A stretch of 64,000 nt of DNA. It comes from Arthrobacter sp. PAMC25284. GTDB lineage: Bacteria > Actinomycetota > Actinomycetes > Actinomycetales > Micrococcaceae. A program made the translations under genes and the position numbers. A model generated the notes under the pieces. It had not been told where the DNA came from. It saw nothing but the letters and a program-made list of their open reading frames with translations, and ran no database searches. Positions 9,644 to 18,654 of the stretch are shown here, piece after piece; within the stretch, counting starts at the first letter, position 1, and each line of letters opens with the position of its first letter. The stretch spans positions 1,860,001 to 1,924,000 of the forward strand of contig NZ_CP080382.1 of the NCBI RefSeq assembly GCF_019443425.1. The letters are read 5' to 3'.

Positions 9644-10978
9644 TCACTGTTCGACGGCGTCGTCCGGGCCTTCTGCCCGGGCGGCGCCGTCGGGATTCTG
9701 GCCGGCACCTGTGCTGCGGCCCGATTCGACGCGGAAGCGGCGGCGCCCGCGGGCGCGGGCGTCGAACCGGATGCGCAGTCGCTTGGCCCTGATGATCCAC
9801 AGCAGACCGATCAGGGCCGCGATCAGGCCTGACGCCGCCGCGACGGTCATGGACCAGCGCGCACCGGACACGTTAGCCACCCAGCCCACGAACGGCGCCC
9901 CGATCGGCGTACCACCCATAAAAATGGCCATGTAGAGGGCCATCACCCGGCCGCGCATCACGGGATCCGTCGTCGTTTGGACATACCCGTTGGCGCTGGT
10001 CATCATGGTGATCGCAAAGAACCCCACCGGAACCAGCGCCACACCGAACCAGAAGTAATTCGTCGCCAGGGCTGCGATGCCCGAAGCCACGCCGAAGGCT
10101 CCTGCGGCGCCAAAAATGAACCGCAGGCGCGGCCTCTTGCGGCCGGCGGACAGCAGCGCACCGGCGAGCGAGCCGATGGCCATAATCGAATTCATCAGCC
10201 CGAAAGCTTTTGCGTCGAGACCGAACTCCGAACCGACCATGGCCGCAATGAACAGCACGAAGTTCAGACCCAGGGTTCCCACAATGAAAACCGCGACGAG
10301 CACCACAACGATGTCCGGCCGGAACCGCACATAGCGCAGCCCTTCCCGGATCCGGCCCTTGCCGGGCGCCGCCCGGGGCAACTGGCGCAGCGTAGTGGCC
10401 GGAATCCGCCACAGACTCAGCAGCAGCGCCACGAAAGTCAGCGTGTTGATCAGGAAAACCCCGCCGGGGCCTACTGCGACTGTCAGGACGCCGGCCACTG
10501 CCGGGCCAATCATCCGGGCCACATTAAAGGAGGCGCTGTTGAGCGCCACCGCGTTGGGCACATAGTCGTCGGAGACCAGGTCGGAGACGAAGGCCTGGCG
10601 GACCGGGGCATCGAGAGCAGAGACCAGGCCGAGCAGCAGGGCGAAGCCGTAAACATGCCAGAGCTGCGCTGCCCCGGAGAGCACCAGGATGCCGAGGCCG
10701 GCGCTCAGCAGGGCCATCGCGGACTGGGTCAGGACGAGCAGGTGTCTGCGGTTGAAGCGGTCGGCCACCAGCCCGGCCACTGGGGCGAGGAACAGCTGGG
10801 GTCCGAGTTGCAGGGCCATCGTGATACCCATGGCCCCGGCGTCGTGCTCCGTCAAGTGGTCAAAAACGAACCAGTCCTGGGCGGTGCGCTGCATCCATGT
10901 TCCGATGTTGGAGATCAGCGCCCCAATGAACCACAGCCGATAGTTCAGGATTTGCAGGGACCTGAAGGTGGACATCAT
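9644..10978 (-). CDS. MFS transporter, DHA3/EntS-like exporter
   Basis: A 444-aa integral membrane protein. It has the MFS_3-type N-terminus FRSLQILNYRLWFIGALISNIGTWMQ and the loop signature GLVADRFNRR, with about 12 predicted hydrophobic segments. The C-terminal tail is short, charged and Arg-rich. Family members (EntS-like) export siderophores or drugs, but the substrate cannot be read from sequence. It is convergent with serC with only 21 nt between them. The equivalent position in M. tuberculosis also has an MFS gene. Confidence 0.88.
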   Translation of the reverse strand: MMSTFRSLQILNYRLWFIGALISNIGTWMQRTAQDWFVFDHLTEHDAGAMGITMALQLGPQLFLAPVAGLVADRFNRRHLLVLTQSAMALLSAGLGILVLSGAAQLWHVYGFALLLGLVSALDAPVRQAFVSDLVSDDYVPNAVALNSASFNVARMIGPAVAGVLTVAVGPGGVFLINTLTFVALLLSLWRIPATTLRQLPRAAPGKGRIREGLRYVRFRPDIVVVLVAVFIVGTLGLNFVLFIAAMVGSEFGLDAKAFGLMNSIMAIGSLAGALLSAGRKRPRLRFIFGAAGAFGVASGIAALATNYFWFGVALVPVGFFAITMMTSANGYVQTTTDPVMRGRVMALYMAIFMGGTPIGAPFVGWVANVSGARWSMTVAAASGLIAALIGLLWIIRAKRLRIRFDARARGRRRFRVESGRSTGAGQNPDGAARAEGPDDAVEQ

Positions 10979-11018
10979 GTCCGGTCCTCAGGCTTCAGCA
11001 CCCCGCGCGGCGTCAACG

Positions 11019-11615
11019 TTAGTCAGCCTTGGGCGCGGCTTCACGCTCGTCAACGGGTTCGTCGTCTGAGTTGCTGTCAACATCGTCGGTATCGTGCCCG
11101 GCGGCACCGCCGCCGCCTGCGGCGTTCGCCGTCAGCTCCCCCTCGGGTTCGTCGCGGGGTTCACCAGCGGTGACGGCCCCGGTGTCCGCTTCGGCGGGCT
11201 CTTCGTCCTGGGCGTCTTCCGGGCGTACGCGTTCGGCCCAGGGGATCCAGGCCGGAGCCAGAATGGAGTCCTCCGAGGGCAGCAGGCCGAGCTCGTCGAC
11301 AGTCATCACCTTGGACCGCGAGTTGCGGTTCAGCACGGCATACCACTGCCACCCCAGGTAGCCGGGCAGCGTGCACTCAAAAAGATGCGTCACGAGGCGG
11401 TCGCCTTCGCTGCGGGCGGCCAGATGCCGGCCGACCCGCCCGTCCGGGGCAATGCCTTCCACGGCGTTGCGGGCAACGTCGACGGCGGCCGCCAGGACGG
11501 CGTCGGGCTTTCCTGTGCGCCACACCGGCACACCGGCCTTCGGCCGGGCTCCTGCGGCGCCGGATCCGGCGGTATCCGTGGTCCGTGGCGGCAACTGCTC
11601 AGATTCCGAAGTCAT
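11019..11615 (-). CDS. DUF3027 domain protein
   Basis: A 198-aa protein. The conserved DUF3027 core spans about residues 30-125 (DAVLAAAVDVARNAVEG, HLFECTLPGYLGWQWYAVL, SEDSILAPAWIPWAERV). A strongly acidic disordered tail follows (Asp/Glu/Ala/Gly-rich, about 128-198). Its function is unknown. It is conserved in Actinobacteria near cspA and serC. It lies 8 nt downstream of the cold-shock gene on the same strand, so the two are probably cotranscribed. Confidence 0.85.
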   Translation of the reverse strand: MTSESEQLPPRTTDTAGSGAAGARPKAGVPVWRTGKPDAVLAAAVDVARNAVEGIAPDGRVGRHLAARSEGDRLVTHLFECTLPGYLGWQWYAVLNRNSRSKVMTVDELGLLPSEDSILAPAWIPWAERVRPEDAQDEEPAEADTGAVTAGEPRDEPEGELTANAAGGGGAAGHDTDDVDSNSDDEPVDEREAAPKAD

Positions 11616-11623
11616 AGGAGCCC

Positions 11624-12007
11624 TTAGACGTCCAGCTCGTCGGCAACTTTGCGGAGCGCAGCGGCGATGGCCTTGCCCTTGTTGCCTTCCGGGTACTTGC
11701 CCGCGGACAGCGTCCCGGACAGGTTGTCCAGCACCGAGACCAGGTCCTGTACCAGCGGTGCAAGGTCCCTCGCGCTGGGCCGTTTGGCCTTGGCGATGGA
11801 CGGTGTCTTGTCCAGCACGCGCAGGCCAAGGGCCTGGGCGCCCTTGCGGCCATCGGCCACCCCGAATTCAACACGGGTTCCGGCCTTCAACTCCGTAATG
11901 CCCTCAGGCAGCGAGGACTTGGGCAGAAACACTTCCTGGCCGTCTTCTCCGGCGAGGAATCCGAAGCCTTTTTCCTTGTCATACCACTTGACCTTGCCGG
12001 TGGGCAC
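11624..12007 (-). CDS. Cold-shock domain protein with C-terminal extension
   Basis: A 127-aa protein. The N-terminal cold-shock domain (residues 1-66) has the RNA-binding motifs GKVKWYDKEKGFGFL and EVFLPKSSL. A helical extension of about 60 residues with a Lys/Arg patch (KAKRPSARDLAPLVQDL) follows. This resembles the longer actinobacterial CspB type (M. tuberculosis Rv0871). GTG at 12007 is chosen because AAGG lies 8 nt upstream and the domain begins right after it; the frame is open further upstream. It is divergent from the small membrane protein and helicase genes. Confidence 0.92.
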   Translation of the reverse strand: MPTGKVKWYDKEKGFGFLAGEDGQEVFLPKSSLPEGITELKAGTRVEFGVADGRKGAQALGLRVLDKTPSIAKAKRPSARDLAPLVQDLVSVLDNLSGTLSAGKYPEGNKGKAIAAALRKVADELDV

Positions 12008-12184
12008 GTAATCAACCTTCTTCGTTCTGCTGGGTACACGGCGGGCTTTCACCGCATCCGCATGGATATGCGGGTTAAGGAGGTGACTGCCCCGTCCGTG
12101 TGGGTCTGTACCCCAAGGTTATCCTGCCTTGCCTACTTTGCCGCCCTGAGGCGCGGGCGACCACGTGCTGTTAGCGTTGCCCCT

Positions 12185-12418
12185 ATGACAGCTCATCGTT
12201 TTCGGCGGCCTCTACTGATCATCGCTGCCTCGATTGCCGTCTTTTCCCTGACATCGGTCGGCACCGTTATGGCCATGGCCGCCCACGATGCCGTCGCGCC
12301 AGGCTGGATCACGTCCACCGCCTTGTACGGGTTACCCCTGGCTTTCCTCCTGATGCTTTTCCTCGTCATTATGGACGTCGTGGCCCGCCGTCGCCCGCCC
12401 GAGCCACAGGAAAGGTAA
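12185..12418 (+). CDS. Small two-helix membrane protein
   Basis: A 77-aa protein starting MTAHRFRRP with two hydrophobic segments (about residues 9-30 and 43-64) and a basic tail ending RRPPEPQER. I recognise no family. It ends 11 nt before the helicase-associated gene and is probably cotranscribed with it. The frame is open upstream to 12062, but that part is Arg-rich and unlike a coding start. No strong Shine-Dalgarno precedes 12185, so the start is uncertain. Confidence 0.65.
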   Translation: MTAHRFRRPLLIIAASIAVFSLTSVGTVMAMAAHDAVAPGWITSTALYGLPLAFLLMLFLVIMDVVARRRPPEPQER

Positions 12419-12429
12419 CGTAGGCACTG

Positions 12430-14928
12430 ATGTCACTTATCCGTGCGCTCAGCAAGGAACTGCAGGCACGCAACGACGAATCGTTGCGTGCACTGTTCTC
12501 CGCGCGGCCGGACCTCATAACCCCCGGAGTGCCGGACTTCCCGGCGCTGGCCGCCCGGGCCAGCGGCCGCGTCAGCGTGCAGCGGGCACTGGAACGGCTT
12601 AACCGTCCGGAAATGCAGGTCTTGGAGACACTGCACCTGTGCACCAACGCAGACACCGGACACAGCGCCTCGGCCGCAATGCTGAAACGCCTGATCAAGG
12701 GCTCCACCCTCACAGCCCTGGAACGTTTGCTGCACTCGTTACAGGAACTGGCCCTCGTCCACCGGGCTGATCCGCCGCACGGCGTGAGCGTTCCGGCCGG
12801 GACAAAACAACGCTACTTCCTTCCCGCCGGCAGCCTCAAGGACGTCATCGGCGTCTATCCTGCCGGCCTGGGCCGCAGCTATACCGAACTTGTGCGGCTC
12901 CAGCCGGGCTTCGCCCAGCGGGTTGTGCAACTCGTGGCCGAACTCCACCACAGCGGCGCCGCCATCTCCCCCGCAACGACGCCGATGGACGCCGCGCTGG
13001 CACTCCAGCACTGGACGGCCACGCCGGAGGCGCTGGACCAAATCCTTGCTGCGGCCCCGCCCCGCACGGCGGCGCTGCTGGCCAGATTCGGCAGTTGGGC
13101 CATGGGAGCTGTCCCGCAGGCACAGCGGCGGGCGTCGGTGCTGCACGAGAGTCACGACGCCGGCCCGGTGGACTGGCTGCTGGCGCGGGGACTGCTGGTT
13201 CCGCTGGATGCCGCCCACGTTGAACTGCCGCACAGCGTGGGGTTATCGCTTCGTGGCGGTCACGTCATCGAGAATTTCACGCTCTCCCCGCCGGTTCCCC
13301 GGCTGGGCCAGACCAACGCGTCGCTGCGCCGCAACGCGGCCCTGGGCGCAATCGCCGAAACCCTGAGGCTTGTGGGCGAATTGCTCAACGCTGTGCGGGA
13401 ACAACCCCTCAGCACGCTGCGCAGCGGCGGCGTCGGGGTCCGTGAACTGAAGCGCCTGGCCGATTCGCTGAGGATCGGGCTGCCCGAGGCGGGACTGTAT
13501 GCGGAACTGTGCGCCCTGGCCGGGCTGATCAGGCTCGAGGTGGACAGTTCATCATGGGTCCAGCCCCCGCAGCTGGAGTGGTTGACGCTGCCCCGGCAGG
13601 AACAATGGCTTTGGCTGGTCAACGCATGGCTCGCCAGCGAGCGGGTCCCTTCCCTGGTGGGTCAGCCGGTCAGCGGGGTGGCCTCCGGGCCGGCAGCAAC
13701 CCGAGGCACTGCGGGCAGCACCATCAATGCGCTCTCGGCCGAAGCGCAGCGGCCCGACGCCCCGGTGGTCCGCAAGAGAATCCTGGAAATCCTGCGGGAA
13801 CTAAGCGTCGAAGCCGCGACCGTCGACGGCCAGGCACCTGTGCTGGACGCCGCTGCGGTCCTCGAACGCGCGGACTGGGCACAGCCCCGGATGGCCCGGC
13901 GTTTCAGCTCGCTGATCCGCGGCGTCCTGGCCGAAGCCGGGATGCTGGGCCTCATTGGCTCCGGGGCGCTGAGTCAGCTCGGTGCCGCCATCGCAGACGA
14001 ACGCCCCGATGATGCCTTGGGCATCCTCGGCGAGCACCTGCCTGCACCACTGAACCACGTCCTGCTGCAGGCCGACCTGACGGCCGTCGCACCCGGTTAC
14101 CTGCAGCCGGAACTCGCCGAGAAGCTCCTCACCATGTCCACGGCCGAAGGCCAGGGGCCGGCCACCATCTACCGCTTCTCCGAATCCTCGATCCGGCGCG
14201 CCCTCGACGCCGGCCAGGATGCCCCGGCCATGCTGGCCTTCCTGTGCGAGCACTCGGCCACCGCCGTCCCGCAGCCACTGCAGTACCTCATCGAGGACAC
14301 CTCGGCGCGCCACTCCCGGCTCCGGGTGGGCACCGCCGCGAGTTTCATCCAGAGCGAGGATGAAGATGCGCTGATGGAGTTGCTGCACGCTCCCGCCGCA
14401 TCACCTTTGGGACTCGTGCGCATCGCTCCGACCGTGCTGGTCTCACCGTCCCCGGCACGGGAGACCGCCCAACTCCTCCGCGGATTGGGCTTGTCCCCGG
14501 TCGTGCAGGAGCCGGAGTCCGCCATCGTGCGGCTGCGCCGCCACACCGCGGTCTCGGGCAACGGGCGGCCGGTCTACACCGCACCCCGCACGGCTCCTTC
14601 GGACGCCGACGTCGACGCCCAGCTCGCGGTGCTCCGCAGTAACGGCACCCATGCGGCCGCTGGAGCCGACAGCCGGCCTGCGCCGGCTCCCGGCAGCGAG
14701 GAAGCCACCCAGCTTGGGCTGGAGACACTGCAGAAGGCGATCAGGCTACGGCAGCGGGTCGTGATGAACGTGGTGGACAGCCAGGGCAATGCCAGCCGTG
14801 AGTCAGTGGTGCCAGTTGCGGTAAGCGGCGGCCGGGTCCGGGTTTTCGATCCGGAGAAGGAGACGGAACGGGTCCTGTCCATTCACCGGATTATTGATGT
14901 GGAAGCTGTGGAGGAACTGTTCCAGTGA
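12430..14928 (+). CDS. Helicase-associated protein (Helicase_C_3 family), XPB partner
   Basis: An 832-aa protein conserved in Actinobacteria next to XPB (M. tuberculosis Rv0862c). The N-terminal two thirds is helical, with repeated winged-helix-like segments (RVSVQRALERLNRPEMQVLETL, GVRELKRLADSLRIGL). The C-terminal part (about 540-690) contains the Helicase_C_3-type region (NHVLLQADLTAVAPGYL, IYRFSESSIRRALDAG). A short WYL-like segment follows at the end (LRQRVVMNVVDSQGN...RVFDPEKETERVLSIHRI). I see no Walker motif, so it is not itself an ATPase. Its stop overlaps the XPB start by 4 nt, which suggests a stoichiometric complex, possibly in DNA repair. Confidence 0.88.
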   Translation: MSLIRALSKELQARNDESLRALFSARPDLITPGVPDFPALAARASGRVSVQRALERLNRPEMQVLETLHLCTNADTGHSASAAMLKRLIKGSTLTALERLLHSLQELALVHRADPPHGVSVPAGTKQRYFLPAGSLKDVIGVYPAGLGRSYTELVRLQPGFAQRVVQLVAELHHSGAAISPATTPMDAALALQHWTATPEALDQILAAAPPRTAALLARFGSWAMGAVPQAQRRASVLHESHDAGPVDWLLARGLLVPLDAAHVELPHSVGLSLRGGHVIENFTLSPPVPRLGQTNASLRRNAALGAIAETLRLVGELLNAVREQPLSTLRSGGVGVRELKRLADSLRIGLPEAGLYAELCALAGLIRLEVDSSSWVQPPQLEWLTLPRQEQWLWLVNAWLASERVPSLVGQPVSGVASGPAATRGTAGSTINALSAEAQRPDAPVVRKRILEILRELSVEAATVDGQAPVLDAAAVLERADWAQPRMARRFSSLIRGVLAEAGMLGLIGSGALSQLGAAIADERPDDALGILGEHLPAPLNHVLLQADLTAVAPGYLQPELAEKLLTMSTAEGQGPATIYRFSESSIRRALDAGQDAPAMLAFLCEHSATAVPQPLQYLIEDTSARHSRLRVGTAASFIQSEDEDALMELLHAPAASPLGLVRIAPTVLVSPSPARETAQLLRGLGLSPVVQEPESAIVRLRRHTAVSGNGRPVYTAPRTAPSDADVDAQLAVLRSNGTHAAAGADSRPAPAPGSEEATQLGLETLQKAIRLRQRVVMNVVDSQGNASRESVVPVAVSGGRVRVFDPEKETERVLSIHRIIDVEAVEELFQ

Positions 14929-16571
14929 CTGACGGACCCCTCATCGTCCAAAGCGATAAAACGATCCTCCTGGAAGTGGACCATGAACTCGCCACGGAGG
15001 CCCGGCATGCCATCGCCGCGTTCGCCGAACTGGAGCGGGCCCCCGAGCACGTGCACAGCTACCGGCTGACGCCGCTGGGCCTCTGGAACGCCCGGGCCGC
15101 CGGGCTGGATGCCGAACAAGTACTGGACACTCTGCTGAAGTACTCCCGTTTCCCGGTTCCGCATTCGCTGCTCATCGACGTCGAAGAGACCATGTCCCGG
15201 TACGGCCGGCTGCGGCTGGAGAAAGATCCCCAGCACGGCCTCGTGATGCGCACGAGCGACTACCCCGTGCTGGAGGAAGTCAGCCGCGCCAAGAAGATCC
15301 AGCCGCTGCTGGGCCCGCGGATCGACGGCGAAACGGTCGTGGTTCATTCCTCCCAGCGCGGGCAACTGAAGCAGCTCCTGCTCAAGATCGGCTGGCCGGC
15401 TGAGGACCTCGCCGGCTACGTGGACGGTGCGCCGCACCCCATCATGCTGAACGAGACAGGGTGGACACTTCGGCCATACCAGCGGCTGGCCACGGAGAAC
15501 TTCTGGGCCGGCGGCAGCGGCGTCGTCGTCCTCCCTTGCGGCGCGGGCAAGACCCTCGTGGGGGCCGCCGCGATGGCCATGAGTTCCACCACCACCCTGA
15601 TCCTGGTGACCAACACGGTGTCCGCGCGGCAGTGGAAAGACGAACTCCTCAAACGGACGTCCCTCACGGCGGAGGAGATTGGCGAATATTCGGGCTCCGT
15701 CAAGGAGGTCCGTCCCGTCACGATTGCCACTTACCAGGTCCTCACCACCAAGCGGGGCGGTCTCTACCCGCACCTGGAACTGGTGGACGGAAACGACTGG
15801 GGACTCATCATTTACGACGAGGTGCATTTGCTGCCTGCGCCGATCTTCCGCATGACCGCCGACCTACAGGCCCGGCGCCGGCTCGGACTCACCGCCACCC
15901 TGGTCCGGGAGGACGGGCGGGAGGGCGAGGTGTTCAGCCTGATCGGCCCCAAGCGCTACGACGCACCGTGGAAGGACATCGAGACCCAGGGGTACATTGC
16001 CCCGGCCGACTGTGTGGAGGTCCGCGTGGATCTGCCCCGCGACGAGCGGATGGCGTACGCGATGGCCGAGGACGCCGACAAGTACCGGCTGTGTGCCACC
16101 TCCGAAACGAAAACGCGCGTCGTCGAGCAGCTCGTGGCCGAGCATGCCGGCGAACAGTTGTTGGTGATCGGCCAGTACATCGACCAGCTGGACGAGATCG
16201 GCGAGCGCCTGAACGCCCCGGTGATCAAGGGCGAGACGTCGGTGAAAGAACGCCAGCGGCTTTTTGCCGCCTTCCGCGCCGGGGAAGTTCAAACGCTCGT
16301 CGTCTCCAAGGTCGCCAACTTTTCCATTGACCTTCCGGAGGCCTCGGTCGCGATCCAAGTCTCCGGTTCCTTCGGTTCCCGCCAGGAGGAGGCCCAACGT
16401 CTGGGACGGCTGCTGCGCCCGAAGAAGGATGGCCGCGCGGCGCGTTTCTACTCCCTCGTGGCACGGGACACCCTGGATCAGGAATTCGCCGCGAAACGGC
16501 AGCGGTTCCTGGCCGAGCAAGGCTATGCCTACCGCATCATGGACGCCAAGGACGCCGGAACCGCCAGCTAA
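14925..16571 (+). CDS. DNA repair helicase XPB
   Basis: A 548-aa superfamily 2 helicase of the bacterial XPB type, a 3'-5' DNA helicase. The N-terminal domain (about 1-180) precedes helicase domain 1. Visible motifs are LRPYQRLA, Walker A LPCGAGKT (about 203-210), the DEVH box YDEVHLL (about 298-304) and GLTATLVREDGRE with the XPB-specific RED triplet. Helicase domain 2 follows with LVVSKVANFSIDLPEA and GRLLRPKKDGR. The GTG start at 14925 overlaps the preceding stop (GTGA). A bidirectional hairpin terminator follows. Confidence 0.95.
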   Translation: MTDGPLIVQSDKTILLEVDHELATEARHAIAAFAELERAPEHVHSYRLTPLGLWNARAAGLDAEQVLDTLLKYSRFPVPHSLLIDVEETMSRYGRLRLEKDPQHGLVMRTSDYPVLEEVSRAKKIQPLLGPRIDGETVVVHSSQRGQLKQLLLKIGWPAEDLAGYVDGAPHPIMLNETGWTLRPYQRLATENFWAGGSGVVVLPCGAGKTLVGAAAMAMSSTTTLILVTNTVSARQWKDELLKRTSLTAEEIGEYSGSVKEVRPVTIATYQVLTTKRGGLYPHLELVDGNDWGLIIYDEVHLLPAPIFRMTADLQARRRLGLTATLVREDGREGEVFSLIGPKRYDAPWKDIETQGYIAPADCVEVRVDLPRDERMAYAMAEDADKYRLCATSETKTRVVEQLVAEHAGEQLLVIGQYIDQLDEIGERLNAPVIKGETSVKERQRLFAAFRAGEVQTLVVSKVANFSIDLPEASVAIQVSGSFGSRQEEAQRLGRLLRPKKDGRAARFYSLVARDTLDQEFAAKRQRFLAEQGYAYRIMDAKDAGTAS

Positions 16572-16572
16572 G

Positions 16573-16621
16573 CCCCGCTGCCGGTCCCGCCCGCCCATCA
16601 GGACGCGGACCGGCGACGGGG
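16573..16621. terminator. Bidirectional hairpin between XPB and the FHA gene
   Basis: Inverted repeat: CCCCG-ct-GCCGGTCC pairs with GGACCGGC-ga-CGGGG around a 19-nt loop. It separates two convergent genes (XPB plus, FHA minus) and fits a shared terminator. No clear U-tract on either side. Confidence 0.6.
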
Positions 16622-16623
16622 AG

Positions 16624-17499
16624 CTAGCTGACCCCGGTGGAACCATCCCGCTCGATGGCTCCGGTCCGGGGATCAATCTGGGGCCGCTGATAGGCGAATT
16701 CGCCACCGCTCCGTCCCCCGAACGGCCGGCCGTGGTCCGCGAACTCCTCGCGGAAGTAGGCCAACCGCCACGGTCCCATCTGGAGCCTCGCTCCCGTGCG
16801 GAGCACCGCACTGCCGGACGGTCCGAAACTCCCGGTCACCTCGCCATGCCGGACGAGGACGTATTCATCCGCCTCGTTATGCAGGATTTCAGCGTGGAGT
16901 TCGTCGAGCCCGGACAGCTTCAGGTCGCAGGACGCCCCGCTGCCGATCGTTACCCGCTCGGCGGCCAGATTGAACTCGCGGGGTACCTGACCGTTCCAGG
17001 ACGACGAATCCTGAACGAAGATCAGCCGGGGCCGGCCGCTGCCGCGGGTGTGATGAGTTGTCGTGATTCGTCGCACAATTCTGCGCTGTACCGTCGGCAT
17101 CGGCGGCCACGGAGTTTCCGGTGGCAACAACGACTGCCCGCGGGAGCGGCTTCTCCTGGCGGATTTCAGCAGCGGCGCGAGCACGCCGAGCTTGCCCAGT
17201 CGGATGTGCCGCGAGCCGGTCAGCAACCGTTGCGCGCGGGCCGGAGCCACGGCTCCCAGGCTGATGATCGGACCATCCGGCCCCTCCAGGACAAGAGTCA
17301 GGCCCTGCTCTGCGATGGACTTGGCCAGCGGCCGCACCTGTTCGAGTCCCGGCAGCTGCTGGGTGGCCACCGAGTCAAGACTGTCCACCCGGATCCGTAC
17401 TTCTGTACCGTCGGCAGTCAGCGTCCCGGTGGTTTCCCCGCCTGCTGGCTCCGTCAGCGAAAAGGCCAGGTCAGCGTGGACCCGCACCTGAACTGTCAC
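16624..17499 (-). CDS. FHA domain protein
   Basis: A 291-aa protein. The N-terminal part (about 1-110) is of no recognised family. A basic linker follows (SARRSRSRGQ, VQRRIVRRITTTH). The C-terminal FHA-like domain (about 175-260) has ERVTIGSGASCDLKL, GLDELHAEI and GSFGPSGSAVLRTGARLQMG. FHA domains bind phosphothreonine peptides made by Ser/Thr kinases, but no kinase gene is in the window. The usual GR-x-x-x-D turn reads IGSGASCDL, so phosphopeptide binding is plausible rather than certain. GTG start at 17499, 3 nt after the stop of the small gene upstream. Confidence 0.82.
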   Translation of the reverse strand: MTVQVRVHADLAFSLTEPAGGETTGTLTADGTEVRIRVDSLDSVATQQLPGLEQVRPLAKSIAEQGLTLVLEGPDGPIISLGAVAPARAQRLLTGSRHIRLGKLGVLAPLLKSARRSRSRGQSLLPPETPWPPMPTVQRRIVRRITTTHHTRGSGRPRLIFVQDSSSWNGQVPREFNLAAERVTIGSGASCDLKLSGLDELHAEILHNEADEYVLVRHGEVTGSFGPSGSAVLRTGARLQMGPWRLAYFREEFADHGRPFGGRSGGEFAYQRPQIDPRTGAIERDGSTGVS

Positions 17500-17502
17500 C
17501 GG

Positions 17503-17763
17503 TCAGCTTCTGTTCTCGTCTGACCCCGCCGCGTCCTTATCGCTCGTCGTTACCCGGAGGCTGCCGTTGAGCTTCCACGTCGCGCGGGGAGCATCCGGGC
17601 CGATGTCGCGGGGAACTTCGATGGTCATGTCGATGAAGTTGTAATTAATCGCGGCTCCCTTGCCGGTGAGGTAGGACCACATTTCCTCGGCAAGGTCTGC
17701 CCAGTCGCGGATGGGGTGGTCTGCCGCCGTGGAGCCAGCTGCGGGCGTAGTCATATCAGTCAT
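17503..17763 (-). CDS. Conserved small protein of unknown function
   Basis: An 86-aa protein, MTDMTTPAAGSTAADHP followed by a conserved-looking core (IRDWADLAEEMWSYLTGKG, INYNFIDMTIEVPRDIGP, ATWKLNGSLRVTT). I do not recognise the family. The ATG at 17763 follows GGAGG at 11 nt; the ATG at 17754 is an alternative. The frame is open upstream to 18057, but that part overlaps the divergent response regulator. It is probably cotranscribed with the FHA gene. Confidence 0.75.
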   Translation of the reverse strand: MTDMTTPAAGSTAADHPIRDWADLAEEMWSYLTGKGAAINYNFIDMTIEVPRDIGPDAPRATWKLNGSLRVTTSDKDAAGSDENRS

Positions 17764-17932
17764 CGTGGGTCTTACCTCCGTGTGAGGGAAATCATGCCGG
17801 GCTGAGAGTAACGATGGGCCAACTGTAGTGCGAACCATGCACGAGCGGAATCCCTTCTTCGCCCCCCCGTCCAAAGAGCGCACACGCCGCACACAACTTT
17901 CCTCCAGACAACTCCCAGAGTCTGGGAGCATC

Positions 17933-18652
17933 ATGGGAACTATGAAAAAGAACGGTCCCGAAGCCAAGCTCCTCGTCGTCGATGATGAACCGAATATCCG
18001 CGAGCTGCTTTCCACCTCGCTCCGCTTCGCCGGCTTTGAAGTTGTCTCCGCCGGCAACGGACGGGATGCCCTGGCTGCCGCGGAACTTCACGCCCCGGAT
18101 CTGGCCGTGCTGGACGTGATGCTGCCGGATATGGACGGCTTCACGGTCACCCGCCGCCTTCGCGCCGCCGGAAAGCACTTCCCCGTCCTGTTCCTTACCG
18201 CCAAGGACGACACCGAGGACAAGGTCACCGGGCTGACGGTTGGCGGAGACGACTACGTCACCAAGCCCTTCAGCCTTGACGAAGTGGTCGCCCGCATCCG
18301 TGCGGTTCTCCGCCGCACCCAGCCCCAAACCGATGATGACGCTGTCATCCGGGTCGATGACCTGCAGCTCGACGACGACGCCCACGAGGTTCGCCGCGGC
18401 GGAACCGTCATTGAGCTCTCGCCCACCGAATTCAAACTGTTGCGATACCTGATGCTCAACCCGAACCGGGTCCTGTCCAAAGCCCAGATCCTGGACCATG
18501 TGTGGGAATACGACTTCAACGGCGACGCGTCGATCGTGGAGTCCTACATCTCCTATCTGCGCCGCAAAGTTGATATCGATCCCGATGCCCCGGCGCTGAT
18601 CCAGACCAAGCGGGGCGTAGGCTACGTGCTCCGGACAGCCGAGAAGCGCTGA
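17933..18652 (+). CDS. OmpR-family response regulator
   Basis: A 239-aa two-component regulator. The receiver domain (about 10-125) has LLVVDDEP, the phosphoacceptor Asp in LAVLDVMLPDMDG, LTAKDD and the conserved Lys in YVTKPFSLDE. The C-terminal winged helix (about 140-235) has ELSPTEFKLLRYL, DFNGDASIVESYISYLRRKVD and KRGVGYVL. The sensor kinase follows after 2 nt. GGAG precedes the ATG at 17933. The signal and target genes cannot be inferred. It resembles the TrcR/PrrA class. Confidence 0.93.
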   Translation: MGTMKKNGPEAKLLVVDDEPNIRELLSTSLRFAGFEVVSAGNGRDALAAAELHAPDLAVLDVMLPDMDGFTVTRRLRAAGKHFPVLFLTAKDDTEDKVTGLTVGGDDYVTKPFSLDEVVARIRAVLRRTQPQTDDDAVIRVDDLQLDDDAHEVRRGGTVIELSPTEFKLLRYLMLNPNRVLSKAQILDHVWEYDFNGDASIVESYISYLRRKVDIDPDAPALIQTKRGVGYVLRTAEKR

Positions 18653-18654
18653 CC

